In this document: positions 15,006 to 22,958 of the stretch, in pieces
How positions within the stretch are numbered: position 1 is the stretch's first letter
Layout of the letters: each line of letters starts with the position of its first letter
Assembly (NCBI RefSeq): GCF_038784515.1
Contig: NZ_CP152376.1
Coordinates: 5,270,001 to 5,334,000, forward strand
From: Rhodoferax sp. GW822-FHT02A01
GTDB taxonomy: Bacteria > Pseudomonadota > Gammaproteobacteria > Burkholderiales > Burkholderiaceae_C
DNA: 64,000 bases
Reading direction: 5' to 3'
Made by a program: the position numbers and the translations under genes
Notes under the pieces: model-generated
Database searches by the model: none
What the model was told of the DNA's origin: nothing
The model's input: the letters and a program-made list of their open reading frames with translations, nothing else

Positions 15006-16004
15006 TTACGTGGATGCATGCACAGATGCCATCTCAGTGATTTTTTCACTGAGAAGATGTCGGACTATTGCGGCCCTCTTTTGCCCGCACTTCAGATGTT
15101 TCCGGATGGAATCAACCGTGCATTTGATGCGCCCGGCGACGTATTCACTCCAGAGATCTTCAAGCAACTCATCCTGCTCAGATTGCTGACCAGCGTCACG
15201 GTCAGTAATGACCGGATCATGTGCATTACTGTCCGTGACTCCTGGCGTGACTGCCTGAGTCACAGCTATTGCGCCACTGCTCAGGAATACCAAGTACCAA
15301 CAAAAGCAGCCAAGGCCTTCCAAAATGAGGGAGAACACACCACCCATGACCGTGTTTGCCGCCTTGTTCGTCACGTGAAGACTGGCCGCTAGTGGAGTCG
15401 TGACTGCGTCGTCACGCAACTCGTCACGCCGTATTTGTACTTTGTCCTGCGCAAGTTGCCACCTCTGAATCTCGTCTGCTTCCGCCTCCAGCGCCGCCAT
15501 GCGAGTCCTTGCGACTGATTGACGGGCATTCCACGCCGAACAATCATCGGTGCATCGGTATCGTAAATCCGCTGCCTGCAAGCCTTTCACTTTGGCCTCG
15601 TCCGCCAGGACTGTGGAGAGCGTTCGCTTAGGTATAGCCAATGGAATCAGTTGCGCCGGGATAAGTGTGGCAGCACGTTGGGCACCAGCTTGATCCTGAG
15701 CCAGTAGGAAAAAGCTCGCGTGTCCGTAGCTCACAAAAGTGCAGCAAATCAGCCAAATCATGACCCCAATGACTCGCATCAAAGTGGGAACATAACGACA
15801 AAATGCCGGAAGAAAATGTGCACCCAATACAGCCATGAAACCTACAGATGCCATCAGTAGACGCTCATTGTTAGTTGCTCCCCTTTGCCATCCTGCGGCC
15901 ACGGAAATGGCCACCGAGATCGAACTCGCCAAGACTGCCAACATCAGGCATCCCAGCTTTAGACCGGTATCACTACCGGCCACGGAATTGTTTTTGATTG
16001 ACAT
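15006..16004 (-). CDS. multi-span membrane protein of the satellite-like module, 332 aa
   Basis: The open frame starts at 16064, but ATG at 16004 is preceded by AGAGGG at suitable spacing and begins the likely protein. Hydrophobic segments follow near residues 14-36, 49-67 and 74-98. A charged, probably coiled region (about 125-205) leads to another hydrophobic segment near 215-245. The C-terminal 70 residues are acidic then basic and may fold as a small helix-turn-helix. It is the last gene of the minus-strand run with the AlpA, DUF3987 and Gp2-like genes. Function unknown; a role in mobilisation or maintenance of the element is only a guess. Confidence 0.6.
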   Translation of the reverse strand: MSIKNNSVAGSDTGLKLGCLMLAVLASSISVAISVAAGWQRGATNNERLLMASVGFMAVLGAHFLPAFCRYVPTLMRVIGVMIWLICCTFVSYGHASFFLLAQDQAGAQRAATLIPAQLIPLAIPKRTLSTVLADEAKVKGLQAADLRYRCTDDCSAWNARQSVARTRMAALEAEADEIQRWQLAQDKVQIRRDELRDDAVTTPLAASLHVTNKAANTVMGGVFSLILEGLGCFCWYLVFLSSGAIAVTQAVTPGVTDSNAHDPVITDRDAGQQSEQDELLEDLWSEYVAGRIKCTVDSIRKHLKCGQKRAAIVRHLLSEKITEMASVHAST

Positions 16005-16135
16005 AAGACCCTCTAAATTTGTGCAGGCACGTGTGAAGCAGTGATCTAGCTGTAACCAAACCACTGCCCCTCATGAAAATCGCCATCACGCCTAAGTCCT
16101 TGTCACAGAAGGAAAAGGACAATTACGGATGTGAA

Positions 16136-17305
16136 TTACAGGACTGGTTGCTGTGGTTGATTGGATGAAAATACACCCCTGGTGCGCGGCCTGCCACGCC
16201 CCTTGGAGCGATCACGGTACGCAAACCCCGATCCGAAGAGCTTGCAGCCGGGGTAGGGCAATACCTGTACCACTTGCGTGTCCTTCGCAAAATAGGCGAG
16301 TACTTTGTCACGCAAATTGGCTCTCTTGACACTGTCGTAGTGCTCGACCATGCCAATCCCATAATGGGGCGAATTTTTATCCCAAGCCTTGTTGACGTTT
16401 TGAAAGTAACCCTGTCCATTGGTAATGGCCACGTTCCAATACTTGCCGATTTCGTTCGCCAGATACACGTCGCTCTCCACCTCGGAGCCCTTAAAGAACA
16501 GCGCAGCGTGCAGGTGATAGCCCGCCTTTGGCGCACACTCGATGCGCCAGACGTATCCCACCAGATCTTTGAACAGGCTGGTCTTGCCCTTCCTGTTCGT
16601 AAACAGACGCTCCCGTGCTCTCTGGATGTCCTCAAACGGCACAGCACCCTGCAATGGTTCTGGGTTATCGATGTCTCTGCCAGTGGTGTACCACTCCCAG
16701 TCCTGCGCCCTATCTTCACCCGCCTGCAGAATGAACTGATCTATAGCGCTGGGAGCGAACATATCGTCCTTGAGATGCAGATCTAGTCTGATCGCACACA
16801 CACGACCACATCGAGCGAAGAGTTTGGTCTCAAACTTCTTCAGACGTATCCTATTTTTCTTTGTCTTGCTGTCCCAATCATTCACTTTTTTCTTGAGACC
16901 AATCTCCAATGCGTCCTTGCGCATCTGCAAAACAAAGTCATCGAAGATATCACTGACCACTTGACCGCTATCGAGGCAGTCACTTGGTTTGTGGCCAGGG
17001 TCTACTTGGCTAATCAAGTGGGAGCGGTACTCTTCAAAGAAGAACTTGATCAGAGGATGAAAGACATAACAACGCGAAAATACCTTCGCATAGTTTCTGA
17101 GGGACTGTGCATGTTCTCCCAATGGCGATAGTTGCGGAAATCTCTTTGGTTTTGATCCTGTCTGTGTTTTGAAACACAGATCGTCTCCGTACAACGTCAG
17201 ACGCATAAAGCTGAGACAACAACGAATACCTTCTAGCTGATTACCGAGCAGCACTCTTCTTCCATCCTCAGCAGTGAGGATGTATTTTGTTTCTGGTATA
17301 GACAT
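16136..17305 (-). CDS. inovirus-type Gp2 / YfjJ-YagK family protein, candidate HUH replication initiator, 389 aa
   Basis: The C-terminal half matches the YagK/YfjJ, inovirus-Gp2-like family. It has the HUH motif YHLHAALFF (His264, His266) and a YxxK candidate (YFAK, Tyr338, Lys341), the metal-binding and nicking motifs of rolling-circle initiators. YVWRIECAPKAG just before is also typical. Such proteins initiate replication of small filamentous phages and satellite-like elements. The length of about 390 is normal. The start at 17305 has only a weak ribosome site. AT-rich iteron-like repeats lie directly upstream (17383-17479), where an origin would be expected. It is followed by a membrane protein gene. 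Confidence 0.75.
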   Translation of the reverse strand: MSIPETKYILTAEDGRRVLLGNQLEGIRCCLSFMRLTLYGDDLCFKTQTGSKPKRFPQLSPLGEHAQSLRNYAKVFSRCYVFHPLIKFFFEEYRSHLISQVDPGHKPSDCLDSGQVVSDIFDDFVLQMRKDALEIGLKKKVNDWDSKTKKNRIRLKKFETKLFARCGRVCAIRLDLHLKDDMFAPSAIDQFILQAGEDRAQDWEWYTTGRDIDNPEPLQGAVPFEDIQRARERLFTNRKGKTSLFKDLVGYVWRIECAPKAGYHLHAALFFKGSEVESDVYLANEIGKYWNVAITNGQGYFQNVNKAWDKNSPHYGIGMVEHYDSVKRANLRDKVLAYFAKDTQVVQVLPYPGCKLFGSGFAYRDRSKGRGRPRTRGVFSSNQPQQPVL

Positions 17306-17382
17306 GATGAATTAATATGAAAATACAGTCTTACATGAATGCTATAATCAATCTCGTTACCATCTCTCACATACCTTTGGAA

Positions 17383-17479
17383 TTTGTCTGTATAAATACT
17401 ATCGAATAGCTAGTAAGTGGTATTTGTATATATAATACTAACAAACCAATATAAATAAAATCGATTATTTATAGACAAA
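17383..17479. repeat. iteron-like repeats upstream of the Gp2-like gene
   Basis: Three related units are seen: TTTGTCTGTATAAATACT at 17383-17400, TTTGTATATATAATACT at 17423-17439, and in inverted orientation TTTGTCTATAAATAATC at the complement of 17463-17479. Spacing and AT-richness resemble initiator-binding iterons. They sit 78-174 bases upstream of the HUH-protein start codon. Function as an origin or as autoregulatory sites is inferred. Confidence 0.5.
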
Positions 17480-17574
17480 TACATCTTTTTCCCCACAACT
17501 TCAAGCGAATAGTTATGGAAAACTGATGTATTCCTTTGCGATATGCATGAACGATCCGAGATGTACTCAATAGC

Positions 17575-17611
17575 AAAAAACCCTTCAGAAGCCCGTGAGA
17601 ACTTCTGAAGG
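17575..17611 (-). terminator. intrinsic terminator after the DUF3987 gene
   Basis: Read on the minus strand, CCTTCAGAAG and CTTCTGAAGG form a perfect 10-bp stem around a 10-base loop, followed by GTTTTTTG. It lies 16 bases after the stop of the DUF3987 gene, so the Gp2-like gene downstream probably has its own promoter. Confidence 0.85.
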
Positions 17612-17626
17612 TGGCGCAAAGCGATT

Positions 17627-18901
17627 TCAAGCCCGATTTAAGAGTTGCTGGTACGGGCTGTGTATCTGAAGCCAATCGACACGCCCATGGAGAATCACGC
17701 TGACTACTCCTTGACTTGCAAGTACCGGCACTGCTCGATCAAATCGATGTTTTGTGAGTCCAAAGTTCGCAATTAATCGACGAACATCCGACATTGGAAA
17801 GTGCAAGCGACCAGACAATGTAACCAAACGTTGCAGTGCTTGATTCACGGTCGCGGCATCAATTTCAGCTTGGGAAAGTTTGGGTCGCACATAAGTCAAT
17901 TCCGCAAAAGTTTCCATTGCTCTTCTGCACACGTCGTCTGCCGCATGAAGCGTCGCCAAATCAATTTCCGAGTCGACTCCGTACTCGAAAACGTGCATGG
18001 CACCTGCCAGTTTGAGAACACGCTCAGAGTGACGGTTAAAGTACTCGGCAAGCTCTGCAGCGCGCGAGTCGAATTCCAACCTCCTACGCACTTCATCACC
18101 CTGATCAATGAGATATGACGTCGCATTTGATGACAGCCAAAGTACAGGCCTTCCAGACTTGTGCATGACGTTTTGTACGGATACCCCAAGGAGTTGAAAT
18201 GCCCTGTTGGCGTACTCACGCTTACTTGAGTCGGAGAGACCTCCATTGTGCAAAGCTGCGCTAATGGGGTGGGATTTCGCATACTCCAAAATGAACCTAT
18301 TGATCAGCCCGACCCCGCCGTTTCTTGCTCCGATTCGCTCTTTTGTGCGTTCAAATATAGCTGGCTGTTCCATCAAAAGCATGCAGAAGCGGTGTTCGCA
18401 CAACGCTGCTCGGCCTTTGCCAACACGTGCATGTTGAAAAGGCGAGCCGTCGAGCAACTTGGCAAGCGTGGAAGCCGAAGTGCTCATGAGAGCATCCAAC
18501 TGCCCAGCCTCATCCGTGAACAAACCGGCGACTGGCCATTCCAAGAGAGCCTCGATAATGGCCGCACGCGTGGCATCTTCGAGAAGGAATGCAGGCTGCG
18601 TTACGCCGCTTACTTGCTCATTTAGAAATTGCGTGATTGGCTCCATCAGTGGATCGAAAACGACCGATTTGCCACTTCCAGAGGGCGCTAACAAGATTAC
18701 GTTTGTCCCAATTTTTGTTCGCTGCCCATTAGGCCATCGTACGTCAGCACACCCTTGTGTGAGCAGTGATACGAATCCAATGACTTGAGCCCGAATAATT
18801 GCCATATCGAGGCCACTGGCGCTTAAATCCATTGCCATTTGCCCAAGCAAGCCTGGGAATGGCGCAACAGGCGTGAATTTTCGATGGCTCCAGTCTCTCA
18901 T
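17627..18901 (-). CDS. DUF3987 / YfjI-type P-loop protein, 424 aa
   Basis: A Walker A motif APSGSGKS occupies residues 72-79, in the NVILLAPSGSGKSVVFDPL context typical of DUF3987 (YfjI) proteins of prophage and satellite elements. A Walker B-like LFTDEAG segment follows about 60 residues later. The C-terminal 150 residues contain helical segments with a winged-helix feel. Such proteins are thought to act in replication of the element, by analogy with primase/helicase-type ATPases. Start ATG at 18901 overlaps the stop of the AlpA-like gene (ATGA), giving translational coupling, with GGGAG upstream. An intrinsic terminator follows at 17575-17611. Confidence 0.8.
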   Translation of the reverse strand: MRDWSHRKFTPVAPFPGLLGQMAMDLSASGLDMAIIRAQVIGFVSLLTQGCADVRWPNGQRTKIGTNVILLAPSGSGKSVVFDPLMEPITQFLNEQVSGVTQPAFLLEDATRAAIIEALLEWPVAGLFTDEAGQLDALMSTSASTLAKLLDGSPFQHARVGKGRAALCEHRFCMLLMEQPAIFERTKERIGARNGGVGLINRFILEYAKSHPISAALHNGGLSDSSKREYANRAFQLLGVSVQNVMHKSGRPVLWLSSNATSYLIDQGDEVRRRLEFDSRAAELAEYFNRHSERVLKLAGAMHVFEYGVDSEIDLATLHAADDVCRRAMETFAELTYVRPKLSQAEIDAATVNQALQRLVTLSGRLHFPMSDVRRLIANFGLTKHRFDRAVPVLASQGVVSVILHGRVDWLQIHSPYQQLLNRA

Positions 18902-19401
18902 GATGCGCTCCCAGCAGCGAATCCATCGCGATGCTGTTCATTGCTACTTTGATTGCGGCCAATCTTGCGTGCTGGGTCGTTCTTTGAAGCGTCTTCGAAT
19001 ATCTGTTTCGAGTGGACACACCGGTCCTGACGAACTAATTCAGCATCGCGCTTTGCAATTTGGAGGCGCATCCATGCGTCCAATTCCTCTGCACACCACC
19101 GCACAGCAGATCTGTTTGCAGCGGTTGAAGCTCCAATTTGCACTTGTCTAGGAAATTCTGGATCGAACCTTTTGCTTTTGGGGTTCAATCGATCATAAAG
19201 CGCCGAAGTCGACATACCCGTGCGTTCACAGACCTCATCTTTTTTGATAAATCTCCGAACAACAATCGACGGTTGAACTGCCTTCAATGTCAGTAAGGAG
19301 CCGCGGTCACTGGGATTGGTTCGCGGCTCTTCGGATGTCACTGTTCGACCTCTCAAAATCTCAAACGCGCCGTCGGCGTAGGTAAAGTTTGTTTCGTTCA
19401 T
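18898..19401 (-). CDS. AlpA-like excisionase/regulator, 167 aa
   Basis: The middle of the protein carries the AlpA/MerR-like DNA-binding pattern: FIKKDEVCERTGMSTSALYD, then DPEFPRQVQIG, then a SAVRWCAEELDAWM helix. This is the order seen in AlpA regulators of satellite elements and prophages, which control excision and replication genes. It has N- and C-terminal extensions beyond the usual 70-90 residues. Start ATG at 19401 is chosen because an earlier frame portion is hydrophobic and atypical; ATG at 19407 is an equal alternative. The stop overlaps the DUF3987 start codon. Confidence 0.78.
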   Translation of the reverse strand: MNETNFTYADGAFEILRGRTVTSEEPRTNPSDRGSLLTLKAVQPSIVVRRFIKKDEVCERTGMSTSALYDRLNPKSKRFDPEFPRQVQIGASTAANRSAVRWCAEELDAWMRLQIAKRDAELVRQDRCVHSKQIFEDASKNDPARKIGRNQSSNEQHRDGFAAGSAS

Positions 19402-20194
19402 TTCCATACCAATTCTTTCAAATACACAAATTGAGAATGCGCTGGAAAATGTTGCGGCCAAGACGGCTCAGAATGATTCAGAAATCACTCCGAAAACGCC
19501 AAATGGCAGCGCAACAATGCAGCGCGCGATTAGTAGTGGGTGGGCTAAAAAGCCCGTAGCATTGGGCAACTGATCTAAAGTCAGTGGCCGGCGCAATTGC
19601 GCAGCGTGTCGACAATCGGAAAAATCCGTGTCTGCGTAGTTGACCAATAGGTCGCGAAATTCGGTTTGATATCTAACCAAACCGAGCGGAAGCTTTGCGC
19701 ATTCCGGTAGCTCGAGCACAAATATTGCTCAGAAGGTCCAGTTTCTTAAACTGGTGCAGGTCAACGACCTGCGCAGGAATTCTAGCAGGACGTCGTTGGG
19801 CGTGGCAAGCCCATTGTGGAATGTAGTTCAAAATTCGTACGAATCTACATTCCAGTGGTTCAGCACTCGAAAAAGCAGCATCAGCGCTACGTGTTGCGTG
19901 CCGAGGTCAACCAATCGAAGAGACAACACCGTCGTTGGTGACCGTGAATGTCCACGTCGCTGGCGTGCTATTTCAATTGAATGGCATAAAGCCCAGGCCA
20001 TCCAACTAGGCGTTGAATGGCCGGGTGGGTTAAAGGTGGGGAGTGAATTGAGATCAGATCACGGTGCGTAGGGCTATAGAGCTGACATCTTTTTAATGAG
20101 AATGAATGCGCAAAACAAGCGTATACCTATTTGAAGCTTCCCTGCGGAGCGGCAGGTAAAGTATGTATGTGTGTGCGTTTCGCAAGGGGTTCGA
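19402..20194. other. 793-base gap between the AlpA-like gene and the PIN-like gene
   Basis: No gene is supported here. Frames at 19468-19719 (minus, 83 codons) and 19754-20071 (plus, 105 codons) lack ribosome sites and familiar sequence. The segment holds a short GGGCT/AGCCC hairpin near 19543 and two tandem perfect hairpins at 19738-19772. It may contain decayed genes or the promoter and attachment region of the module. Confidence 0.4.
19738..19772. repeat. two tandem perfect 7-bp palindromes with 3-nt loops
   Basis: CCAGTTT-CTT-AAACTGG (19738-19754) is followed after one base by GCAGGTC-AAC-GACCTGC (19756-19772). Two adjacent perfect hairpins with triloops are unlikely in random sequence. 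No U-run follows either. They could be recombination or protein-binding sites, or RNA structures. Confidence 0.5.
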
Positions 20195-21055
20195 GTGTCC
20201 ACAATTTATCTGGATCACAACGTGATCGCCAACATTGCAGGCATCCCCTTAGCCGCCAATGCACTTGAAGTTCGTCAGTATGTAACCGAGCTGCAGGCGG
20301 TTGGTCATCGTTTTGTGCTGTCTGCCTGGAACATGTATGAGCTGGCCCGTTCCAACAATCAGCAGCATATTGACCAGTGCTGTGCGTTCGTCGAAACCTT
20401 GAACCCGTTGTGGCTCAGCGATTCCACGAAGGTAAAGAGACAAGAGGTTGATCGATTCTTGCAACCCATCTTCGACAACGTGGGCCCGGTACGCAATCGG
20501 AGCTTTTCAGCATTGAACCAGACAGTTGCTGCGATGTGGGGCACCTATGGCGAAGGCGGTAGGCCAGACGAAACTTTTACGACTTCAGTTGCATTGCTGC
20601 GCGCCCACCCGGAATTCTTGAAGACTATCGACAGTTCTGCAAAGCAAACACCCGAGGCGATATTGATCGGTCGTCGTGCTTATCGCGATGGTGCTGAAGC
20701 GTTGCTTGATAGCATTGTTGACCGGGAGTATTTGGCCCTATCGCTGCCGGCAGGTGCAGACAGACTTCAGCTCGACTACCTCATGGCAAACCGCAACAAG
20801 CTCTTGTCAGTCTCTCCTGCGCTGGCTGTTGAAGATGCAATGTCGAAATTGCGTGTTCGTGACTCTTTCAAACCGGAACCTGCTGATGCAGCCGATCTGC
20901 AGCACGCATTGGTGGCACTGGGCTACTGCGATTACTTTGTAACGGGTGATCGCCAATTGGCGCAACATTGCAGGTACGTGGTACAAAAGCTTGGTCTTGC
21001 ATGCCACGTATGCCGCAATGTGAGTGACATCCCCTGCCAATCCATGAGCGGCTAG
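20195..21055 (+). CDS. PIN-like domain protein, putative nuclease, 286 aa
   Basis: The first residues after the start, TIYLDHNVIANIAG, match the first strand and Asp (Asp7) of PIN-like nucleases. Near the C-terminus DAADLQHALVALGYCDYFVT followed by GDRQL matches the last PIN strand with its acidic cluster. The middle is helical and unfamiliar. GTG at 20195 is chosen because AAGGGG (20184-20189) precedes it with 5-nt spacing. No antitoxin-like partner is adjacent, so a classical VapBC arrangement is unlikely. The gene sits between a non-coding stretch and the terminator beside tRNA-Asp, at the likely edge of the island. Confidence 0.65.
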   Translation: MSTIYLDHNVIANIAGIPLAANALEVRQYVTELQAVGHRFVLSAWNMYELARSNNQQHIDQCCAFVETLNPLWLSDSTKVKRQEVDRFLQPIFDNVGPVRNRSFSALNQTVAAMWGTYGEGGRPDETFTTSVALLRAHPEFLKTIDSSAKQTPEAILIGRRAYRDGAEALLDSIVDREYLALSLPAGADRLQLDYLMANRNKLLSVSPALAVEDAMSKLRVRDSFKPEPADAADLQHALVALGYCDYFVTGDRQLAQHCRYVVQKLGLACHVCRNVSDIPCQSMSG

Positions 21056-21102
21056 CGTTCGATGAATTGATAGTTGTTTTGATAGTTTGATTTTTATGTC
21101 AA

Positions 21103-21133
21103 AAAAAAGTCCTTGGTTTACAAGGACTTTTTT
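21103..21133. terminator. bidirectional intrinsic terminator
   Basis: AAAAAAGTCCTTG and CAAGGACTTTTTT form a perfect 13-bp inverted repeat around a GTTTA loop. It has a U-run in both directions. It lies 48 bases after the PIN-like gene on the plus strand and 8 bases after tRNA-Asp on the minus strand, so it can end both transcripts. Confidence 0.88.
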
Positions 21134-21141
21134 CACTTTAC

Positions 21142-21218
21142 TGGCGGAGTGGACGGGACTCGAACCCGCGACCCCCGGCGTGACAGGCCGGTATTCTAAC
21201 CAACTGAACTACCACTCC
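21142..21218 (-). tRNA. tRNA-Asp (GTC)
   Basis: The 77-nt gene on the minus strand has acceptor GGAGTGG pairing with CCACTCC, discriminator G and encoded CCA. The anticodon is GTC in the CCTGTCACG loop. The TTCGAGT T-loop is intact. It is the last of three tRNAs in a row and is followed by the 21103-21133 terminator. Aspartate tRNA 3' ends are known integration targets, but no duplicated 3' end is seen in the window. Confidence 0.96.
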
Positions 21219-21310
21219 TGGTAGTGAAAACTTTCGCTCTTTCGAGCCAAGGGCCCTTCTTGCGAAAGACCGTCTTCAACTTGCGCCTTGCTATGCATTG
21301 CTGCAAAACC

Positions 21311-21386
21311 TGGCGACCCCACGGGGATTCGAACCCCGGTACTCACCGTGAAAGGGTGATGTCCTAGGCCTCTAGACGATGGGGTC
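21311..21386 (-). tRNA. tRNA-Glu (TTC)
   Basis: The 76-nt gene on the minus strand has acceptor GACCCCA pairing with TGGGGTC, discriminator G and encoded CCA. The anticodon is TTC in the CCTTTCACG loop. It lies 92 bases after tRNA-Asp in coordinate order and belongs to the Ala-Glu-Asp transcript. Confidence 0.96.
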
Positions 21387-21421
21387 AAAACCTGTGGACG
21401 TATCCGTTTTCTCGAAAATTT

Positions 21422-21497
<76 letters not shown>

Positions 21498-21555
21498 AAA
21501 ACCCTTAGGTTCCCTGAGATTGCTTTTTAGAACATTCTCAATTTCCGAGCCTCAA

Positions 21556-21585
21556 ATTATAGCGTGAAAATTGACCTCTAGCCAA
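21556..21585 (-). promoter_or_regulatory. promoter of the tRNA-Ala-Glu-Asp transcript
   Basis: On the minus strand TTGGCT (21585-21580) and a perfect TATAAT (21561-21556) are 18 bases apart. The -35 box overlaps the gltX stop codon. Transcription would start about 50 bases before tRNA-Ala, so the tRNAs need not depend on gltX read-through. Confidence 0.55.
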
Positions 21586-22957
21586 GTCTTTCAATTACTT
21601 TTTCTCGATCGAGCAATTCAAGCACTGCATCAAGGGATGGCGTCTGCGGTGTACCCACCACCAGCACGCGCACCGGCATGGCCAGTTGCGGCATCTTGAG
21701 GGACGACTCGGCCAGCACTTCCTTGATGGCTGCGGCAATGGAAGCCTTGTCCCACGCACACGTTGCCAGCTTGGTAGCCAGCAGATGCAGGGCCGGCTTG
21801 ATGGCATCCGTCACGTGTTGCGCCAGCATGTCGGCTTCGGGCTTCACATCGGTATAGAAGCGAGCCACCCAATCGGCCAGTGCCACCGTGGTGTCGCAAC
21901 GGTCCTTGAGCAGATCGCACAGACGCGGCAGACGCGCATCGCTTGCAATGCCGCGCTTGGTCAACTGCTCTGCCACCAAGGGTGCCAGCGCCTCGCCACT
22001 CATGGCCTTGAGATGCTGGGCATTCACCCAGCGCAGCTTGGCTTCATCGAACTGCGCAGCGCTGCGGCCCAGGTGGTCCAGGTTGAACCATTCCAGGAAC
22101 TGCGCACGGGTAAAGATTTCGTCATCGCCGTGGCTCCAGCCCAAACGGGCCAGATAGTTCACCATGGCATCAGGTAGATAGCCTTCCGCTGCGTATTGCG
22201 TCACCGGCTTGGCGCCGTTGCGCTTGCTCATCTTCTCGCCTTGCTCATTGAGCACGGTGGGCAGATGGGCGTACACCGGCGGCTCTTTGCCCAGTGCACG
22301 GAAGATGTTGATCTGGCGCGGTGTGTTGTTGACGTGGTCATCGCCGCGGATGACGTGGGTGATGTCCATGTCGATATCGTCCACCACCACGCAGAAGTTG
22401 TAAGTGGGTGTGCCGTCCGGGCGCGCGATCACCAGATCGTCGAGCTCGTCGTTGCTGAACTCCACATGACCCTTGACCTTGTCGTCCCAGGCCACGACGC
22501 CGCCTTGCGGGTTCTTGAAACGCAGCACCGGCTTCACGCCTTCAGGGATCGGCGGCAGGGTCTTGCCAGGCTCGGGGCGCCAGGTGCCGTCGTAACGGGG
22601 CTTTTGCTTTGCGGCCATCTGGCGTTCACGCAAGGCATCCAGTTCTTCCACCGACATGTAGCAAGGGTAGACCAAGCCTTGGTCCTGCATCTGCTTGAGC
22701 ACTTCCTTGTAGCGGTCCATGCGCTGCATCTGGTAGAACGGGCCTTCGTCATGCGTCAGGCCCAGCCAGGCCATGCCTTCGAGGATCACGTCCACCGCAG
22801 CCTGGGTGGAACGCTCCACATCGGTGTCTTCAATGCGCAGGATGAAGTCGCCGCCGGTGGAGCGGGCAAACGCCCAGGGGTACAGTGCCGAACGGATGTT
22901 GCCCAGATGGATGAAGCCCGTGGGAGACGGGGCGAAGCGGGTACGGGTTTTGGTCAT
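21578..22957 (-). CDS. gltX: glutamate--tRNA ligase, 459 aa
   Basis: This class I aminoacyl-tRNA synthetase charges tRNA-Glu with glutamate in the cytoplasm. The HIGH-type motif appears in [13 protein letters not shown] near the N-terminus and the KMSKS-type motif as KMSKRNG near residue 245. [11 protein letters not shown] and the [16 protein letters not shown] segment fit the GluRS core. ATG at 22957 is used because the extra upstream 16 residues are foreign to the family and overlap metZ. It starts one base after the metZ stop. A tRNA-Glu gene follows in the tRNA cluster downstream. Length of about 460 is normal. Confidence 0.96.
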   Translation of the reverse strand: MTKTRTRFAPSPTGFIHLGNIRSALYPWAFARSTGGDFILRIEDTDVERSTQAAVDVILEGMAWLGLTHDEGPFYQMQRMDRYKEVLKQMQDQGLVYPCYMSVEELDALRERQMAAKQKPRYDGTWRPEPGKTLPPIPEGVKPVLRFKNPQGGVVAWDDKVKGHVEFSNDELDDLVIARPDGTPTYNFCVVVDDIDMDITHVIRGDDHVNNTPRQINIFRALGKEPPVYAHLPTVLNEQGEKMSKRNGAKPVTQYAAEGYLPDAMVNYLARLGWSHGDDEIFTRAQFLEWFNLDHLGRSAAQFDEAKLRWVNAQHLKAMSGEALAPLVAEQLTKRGIASDARLPRLCDLLKDRCDTTVALADWVARFYTDVKPEADMLAQHVTDAIKPALHLLATKLATCAWDKASIAAAIKEVLAESSLKMPQLAMPVRVLVVGTPQTPSLDAVLELLDREKVIERLG

Positions 22958-22958
22958 G

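Larger units (their letters stand above)
17306..17626. other. 321-base AT-rich gap, candidate origin region
   Basis: There is no credible gene here. The segment is strongly AT-rich and lies between the DUF3987 terminator and the Gp2-like gene. It contains three related repeats listed separately. A 69-codon minus-strand frame across it has no ribosome site and is not called. Confidence 0.5.

Noticed and set aside
17410..17619. 69-codon minus-strand frame in the AT-rich gap
   Set aside because: Overlaps the DUF3987 terminator and the iteron-like repeats; no ribosome site.
19468..19719. 83-codon minus-strand frame upstream of the AlpA-like gene
   Set aside because: No ribosome site and no family features; may be a decayed gene.
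19754..20071. 105-codon plus-strand frame
   Set aside because: No ribosome site; it runs through the palindromic region and has no domain character.
21142..21218. tRNA-Asp 3' end as proven attachment site
   Set aside because: No duplicated copy of the 3' end and no integrase in the window; kept only as a possibility.
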